Assembly: GCA_002494215.1 (NCBI GenBank) | Contig: DLBF01000014.1 | Coordinates: 1 to 19,647, forward strand | Direction of reading: 5' to 3' | Origin: Prevotellaceae bacterium UBA7028 | GTDB taxonomy: Bacteria > Bacteroidota > Bacteroidia > Bacteroidales > Bacteroidaceae | Length of the DNA stretch: 19,647 nt | Shown here: positions 16,912 to 19,647 of the stretch, in pieces | Numbering within the stretch: position 1 is the first letter of the stretch | How the letters are laid out: each line of letters begins with the position of its first letter | The notes under the pieces: model-generated | What the model was told of the DNA's origin: nothing | The model's input: the letters and a program-made list of their open reading frames with translations, nothing else | The model's database searches: none | Position numbers and translations under genes: made by a program

Positions 16912-17471
16912 TTGTTATTGTAGTTACACATGGCGAACTGCATGCCGCTAAGGGCAAAGGCTTTGATGGCGTCGGCACAGATAGGTGCTTTCTTCTCAAT
17001 GATACTCTCGTCCTCGGGACTGAACTTGCTCAGCACGAAATCAACCTGAGCTCCCTTGGGGAAATCGTTTCCGATGCCGAACTTCAGTCGGTTGTATCCT
17101 TCTGTTCCCAGCATCTGAGCTATATGCTTGAGTCCATTGTGACCGCCTGCACTGCCGTTCTGCTTCATTCGGATTGTTCCTACGGGCAGGCTGAGGTCGT
17201 CGACGACAACCAGAAGGTTCTGCAATTCAATCTTCTCTTGCTGCATCCAGTAACGGACAGCGTTGCCAGAGAGGTTCATGTATGTACTGGGCTTAAGCAG
17301 AATGAGCTGAGCATTCTTGGCACGCATGCGGGCTATGAAGCCGTAGCGCTTGTCTTCCCACTGAGCACCGGCTGATTGTGCCAGTTCATCAACAATACGG
17401 AATCCTATGTTGTGACGAGTTCCTACATATTCAGGGCCTATGTTGCCCAGTCCTACAATCAGATATTTCAT
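16908..17471 (-). CDS. pth: peptidyl-tRNA hydrolase (Pth)
   Basis: Releases tRNA from peptidyl-tRNA that has dropped off the ribosome. With the start at 17471 ([10 protein letters not shown]) it has 187 residues and standard numbering: Asn10, catalytic His20 in TRHNIGF, Asn66 in STYMNLSG, an Asp at 91/92 in VVVDDLSL, and Asn112 in AGGHNGL. AGGA lies seven bases before this ATG. The frame is open further upstream, with another ATG at 17549 that would add 26 residues (a hydrophobic patch followed by a Lys/Glu-rich stretch); that start sits directly after the rplY terminator. The core start is preferred on family length. The stop overlaps the next gene by four bases. Confidence 0.95.
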   Translation of the reverse strand: MKYLIVGLGNIGPEYVGTRHNIGFRIVDELAQSAGAQWEDKRYGFIARMRAKNAQLILLKPSTYMNLSGNAVRYWMQQEKIELQNLLVVVDDLSLPVGTIRMKQNGSAGGHNGLKHIAQMLGTEGYNRLKFGIGNDFPKGAQVDFVLSKFSPEDESIIEKKAPICADAIKAFALSGMQFAMCNYNNK

Positions 17472-17556
17472 AACATTGTCCTCTTCTTCTGCCTCTTTTT
17501 GTTTCTTTGAGTGGAATAGAAGTGAGAGAATATTCTTAATGAGTTTCATTGTTTTG

Positions 17557-17588
17557 AAAAATAAAAGGCGGCATAGTGTGCCGCCTTT
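17557..17588 (-). terminator. Rho-independent terminator after rplY
   Basis: Perfect 10-bp inverted repeat AAAGGCGGCA / TGCCGCCTTT (17564-17573, 17579-17588) with a 5-base loop. On the minus strand it is followed by TTTTATTTTTC. It lies about 20 bases downstream of the rplY stop and upstream of pth, so pth is reached by read-through or by a promoter I cannot see. Confidence 0.88.
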
Positions 17589-17607
17589 ATAATGCAATGT
17601 TAAGGGC

Positions 17608-18204
17608 TTATTCCTGAGCCTTGGCAGCAGCACTCATGGCGCTACGTGTCATCTTAACCTGGCATACTACAACGCTGGGGCTGGTAACAAGTTCCAGACC
17701 TTCGAAGCTCAACTCACCAACCTTGATGGTCTTACCCAGACCGAGGTTGGTAACGTCGATATTCAACTTCTCGGGTATTGCGGTGTAGGGAGCCTTAACT
17801 TTGAGCTTACGTACACTGGCTGCCAGCTTACCACCGGCTTTAACACCTTCTGCCAAACCGTTCAATTTGATGGGAACTTCCATTACGATGGGCTTGGTCT
17901 CGGTGATCTCGTAGAAATCTACGTGCAGCAGAGCGTCTGTTACGGGGTGGAACTGAAGCTCCTTCATGATAGCCTTGCACTCCTTACCGTCGATGTTGAG
18001 GTTTACGCTGTAGATATCGGGAGTGTAAACCAGCTTACGCAACTCTTCCTGAGTAGCGGTGAAGCTTACTGCAACGGGCAGACCGTTCTCACCCTTAGCC
18101 TCGCCATAGAGGTTGCAGGGAACAGCACCAGCCTTACGGATCTCACGACTTGCCTTCTTTCCTGTGTTAGGACGGGCAGTACCTTTTACGTCAATACTTT
18201 TCAT
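17608..18204 (-). CDS. rplY: 50S ribosomal protein L25 / general stress protein Ctc
   Basis: A 198-residue L25 of the long (CTC) type, which binds 5S rRNA in the large ribosomal subunit. The N-terminal L25 fold (about 1-92) begins [24 protein letters not shown] with the conserved GxVPxxLYG turn seen here as AVPCNLYG, and includes [19 protein letters not shown]. The C-terminal beta domain (about 95-185) has the typical [18 protein letters not shown] and [22 protein letters not shown]. The end is Ala-rich (SAAAKAQE). It has its own strong promoter and a clear terminator, and a leader of about 70 bases. Assignment is secure. Confidence 0.96.
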   Translation of the reverse strand: MKSIDVKGTARPNTGKKASREIRKAGAVPCNLYGEAKGENGLPVAVSFTATQEELRKLVYTPDIYSVNLNIDGKECKAIMKELQFHPVTDALLHVDFYEITETKPIVMEVPIKLNGLAEGVKAGGKLAASVRKLKVKAPYTAIPEKLNIDVTNLGLGKTIKVGELSFEGLELVTSPSVVVCQVKMTRSAMSAAAKAQE

Positions 18205-18229
18205 TGTTTTTTGTTTTTGTGTTACTCTA

Positions 18230-18253
18230 AATTAAGTTTAATATTGCTTAATT
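18230..18253 (-). other. inverted repeat in the rplY leader
   Basis: AATTAAG (18230-18236) and CTTAATT (18247-18253) are perfect 7-bp arms with a 10-base loop, lying in the predicted rplY leader about 26 bases before the ATG. The arms are AT-rich and the stem is weak. It could be a regulatory hairpin or chance; no partner is known. Confidence 0.3.
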
Positions 18254-18281
18254 CGCCATCACACGGCTTCAAAAGCGGGTG

Positions 18282-18311
18282 CAAAGGTATAAAATAATTA
18301 TGGATTATCAA
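18282..18311 (-). promoter_or_regulatory. Bacteroidetes promoter for rplY
   Basis: On the minus strand: TTG (18311-18309), a 19-base spacer, then TACCTTTG (18289-18282), a full match to TAnnTTTG. The predicted start near 18275 gives a leader of about 70 bases. The spacer and -33 region coincide with an AT-rich repetitive stretch (18290-18335). Confidence 0.8.
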
Positions 18312-18368
18312 TTATGAATATTGAATTATTTTGTACAACAATGCATTTTTATCTTTCGAAATGGAATG

Positions 18369-18704
18369 TTAGAAGTCTAAATCGATGTTAATTTCACCCT
18401 CTTCCTGGCTTCTCTGCTCTGCTGACCCCTGCTGGCTATTGATGTAGTTGATAGCCTCGGTCAGACTTTCCTGAAACTTTTGGAAATCCTCCTTGAAGAG
18501 GAAAATCTTATGCTTCTCATAATTATATTGTGGCATTTCCGTTGTGCCGGAAACCAGTTTCTTGCTTTCGGTAATGCTGAGGTACATCTCGTCTTTCCTG
18601 TTCATCTTTACATCTACATAATAGATGCGCTGTCCGGCTTTGACAGCTTTAGAAAACAGGATATTACTATCGTTCTCGGTTTGCGTTTTTTTGTTTGATT
18701 CCAT
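18369..18704 (-). CDS. DUF3276 / PUR-like nucleic-acid-binding protein
   Basis: A 111-residue cytoplasmic protein of the DUF3276 family, found mainly in Bacteroidetes and Spirochaetes and related to the PUR-alpha fold that binds single-stranded DNA or RNA. The core is about residues 14-90: ILFSKAVKAGQRIYYVDVKMNRKDEMYLSI (seen in parts as strands and turns), TESKKL, and KIFLFKEDFQKF. The N terminus is polar (SNKKTQTEND) and the C terminus is acidic (EEGEINIDLDF). It is divergent from nusB and upstream of rplY on the same strand, with its own weak promoter. Its exact role is unknown; nucleic-acid binding is inferred from the family. Confidence 0.85.
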   Translation of the reverse strand: MESNKKTQTENDSNILFSKAVKAGQRIYYVDVKMNRKDEMYLSITESKKLVSGTTEMPQYNYEKHKIFLFKEDFQKFQESLTEAINYINSQQGSAEQRSQEEGEINIDLDF

Positions 18705-18728
18705 GTCTGCAAATACTTAAATGAGGTT

Positions 18729-18760
18729 CAAAATTCTTCATATTTTCTTAATCTTCCAAA
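18729..18760 (-). promoter_or_regulatory. possible promoter for the DUF3276 gene
   Basis: On the minus strand TTTG (18760-18757), a 20-base spacer, then GAATTTTG (18736-18729), one mismatch from TAnnTTTG. It lies about 25 bases before the ATG. Plausible position and spacing, imperfect box. Confidence 0.45.
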
Positions 18761-18775
18761 AAAAATGCCGAAAAA

Positions 18776-18806
18776 TTGCCTATATGGGGCAAAATGAGTA
18801 CTTTTG
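18776..18806 (+). promoter_or_regulatory. Bacteroidetes promoter for nusB with overlapping dyad
   Basis: TTG (18776-18778), a 20-base spacer, then TACTTTTG (18799-18806), a full match to TAnnTTTG, 24 bases before the nusB ATG. The -7 box lies inside a dyad with perfect 8-bp arms, AAAATGAG (18791-18798) and CTCATTTT (18811-18818), with inner TAC/GTA pairing. Confidence 0.8.
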
Positions 18807-18830
18807 TACCCTCATTTTAAGTGTAAAGAT

Positions 18831-19647
18831 ATGATAAATCGCGAATTAATTCGACTGAAACTCGTTCAAATAGCCTATTCCTATTATCAGAGTGGAAGCA
18901 AGAATCCTGCAGCGGCAGAGAAAGAGTTGCTTATGAGTTTATCCAGAGCTTATGCTCTTTATAATACAATGCTGCTGCTTATGGTGGAGTTGAATCGTAT
19001 GGCATTGCGTACGTTGGAGATGCGCCAGAGTAGAGCAAAACGTCTTGGTGAGAAGGATGCACTGAGCACAAAGTTTGTTGACAACCGTTTCATGTTGCAG
19101 CTGGAATCTAACAAGCAGTTGCTGGAATTCAGAGATAACCAACGCTTCGACTGGGCTGACCAGGAGGAGTTCGTGCGTTCTTTGTACACCAAAATTGAAG
19201 AGAGTGAGTTCTATAAGATGTATATGGATTCAAGCAAGAATTCCTATGAAGAGGATAGGGAGGTTTGGCGCTTGATTTACCGCCATCTTATTTGCAATAA
19301 TGAAGAGTTGGATGCTGTATTGGAGGAGATGGATCTTTATTGGAATGACGATAAGGTGATTGTTGATACCTTTGTTCTTAAGACTATAAACAGATTCACT
19401 GTTGACAGTACTGACGACCAGCCATTGATGCCGGAGTATAGAGACTCCTCTGATCAGGAATTTGCTATACGTTTGTTGCAGAAGGCCATTGCCAATAAGG
19501 ACTACTACTACGATTTGATTGCATCCACTACCCGCAAGTGGGACATCAACCGTGTGGCATTGATGGATCGCATCATCCTGCAGCTGGCCTTGGCCGAGAT
19601 TATTTCATTCCCAGGTATCCCTGTCAGTGTCAGCATCAACGAGTATG
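18831..19647 (+). CDS. nusB: transcription antitermination factor NusB, long Bacteroidetes form (3' end cut by window)
   Basis: The first 272 codons of NusB, which with NusE (S10) binds boxA RNA and supports antitermination in rRNA transcription. The start is ATG at 18831 (MINRELIRLKLVQIAYSYYQ). Bacteroidetes NusB is about 300 residues, roughly twice the usual length, because of a helical insertion or extension; this protein fits that. The recognisable NusB C-terminal helices begin near the end: KWDINRVALMDRIILQLALAEI and then PGIPVSVSINEY, the conserved segment. The frame is open to the window edge. It is divergent from the DUF3276 gene and has a well-formed promoter. Confidence 0.93.
   Translation, partial: MINRELIRLKLVQIAYSYYQSGSKNPAAAEKELLMSLSRAYALYNTMLLLMVELNRMALRTLEMRQSRAKRLGEKDALSTKFVDNRFMLQLESNKQLLEFRDNQRFDWADQEEFVRSLYTKIEESEFYKMYMDSSKNSYEEDREVWRLIYRHLICNNEELDAVLEEMDLYWNDDKVIVDTFVLKTINRFTVDSTDDQPLMPEYRDSSDQEFAIRLLQKAIANKDYYYDLIASTTRKWDINRVALMDRIILQLALAEIISFPGIPVSVSINEY

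Overview
The window reads as a chromosomal segment of a gut or rumen Bacteroidetes, most likely Prevotella or a close relative. Pointers are the TAnnTTTG / TTTG-type promoters, the long Bacteroidetes form of NusB, the DUF3276 (PUR-like) protein, the DnaG sequence style, BspA-type LRR_5 repeats, and secreted proteins ending in a short 'YxLxGxKv...GxYIxNGkK' tail. This assignment rests on recognised families and promoter style, not on a database match.

Layout. (1) 1-1407, plus strand: 3' end of tpiA, an intrinsic terminator, then a tightly spaced pair: an exported SPOR-domain protein and folE. (2) 1394-3427, minus strand: dnaG, whose 3' end overlaps folE. (3) 3533-6214, plus strand: pepT, divergent from dnaG, then a secreted GH8 glycoside hydrolase with an apparent TTG start. 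(4) 6215-6644: a 430-bp gap holding a 21-bp palindromic tandem repeat and a well-formed promoter. (5) 6645-14777, plus strand: a membrane sensor-kinase-like protein lacking the phospho-acceptor histidine, a 9-bp-phased CTAG repeat, then two tandem paralogous secreted proteins of about 1100 residues. Each of these has an M60-type zinc metallopeptidase core (HECGH...E) flanked on both sides by LRR_5 segments. (6) 14762-16475, minus strand: a remnant of an F5/8 type C (CBM32-like) domain and a secreted GH30 enzyme. (7) 16492-18704, minus strand: housekeeping genes for an Hsp15-like S4 protein, pth, rplY and a DUF3276 protein. (8) 18831 to the end, plus strand: nusB, truncated by the window edge.

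How it may work together. The central part looks like a small accessory locus for attacking glycoproteins or glycans, set between conserved housekeeping blocks. M60-type peptidases are known to cleave mucin-like O-glycoproteins. GH8 and GH30 enzymes cleave beta-linked polysaccharides. No SusC/SusD pair is present, so this is not a standard polysaccharide utilisation locus. The sensor-like pseudokinase next to the M60 pair may regulate it, but that is inference from position only. The least explained structures are the 21-bp palindromic array, the CTAG array, the LRR-M60-LRR arrangement, and the scar at the 3' end of the second M60 gene.
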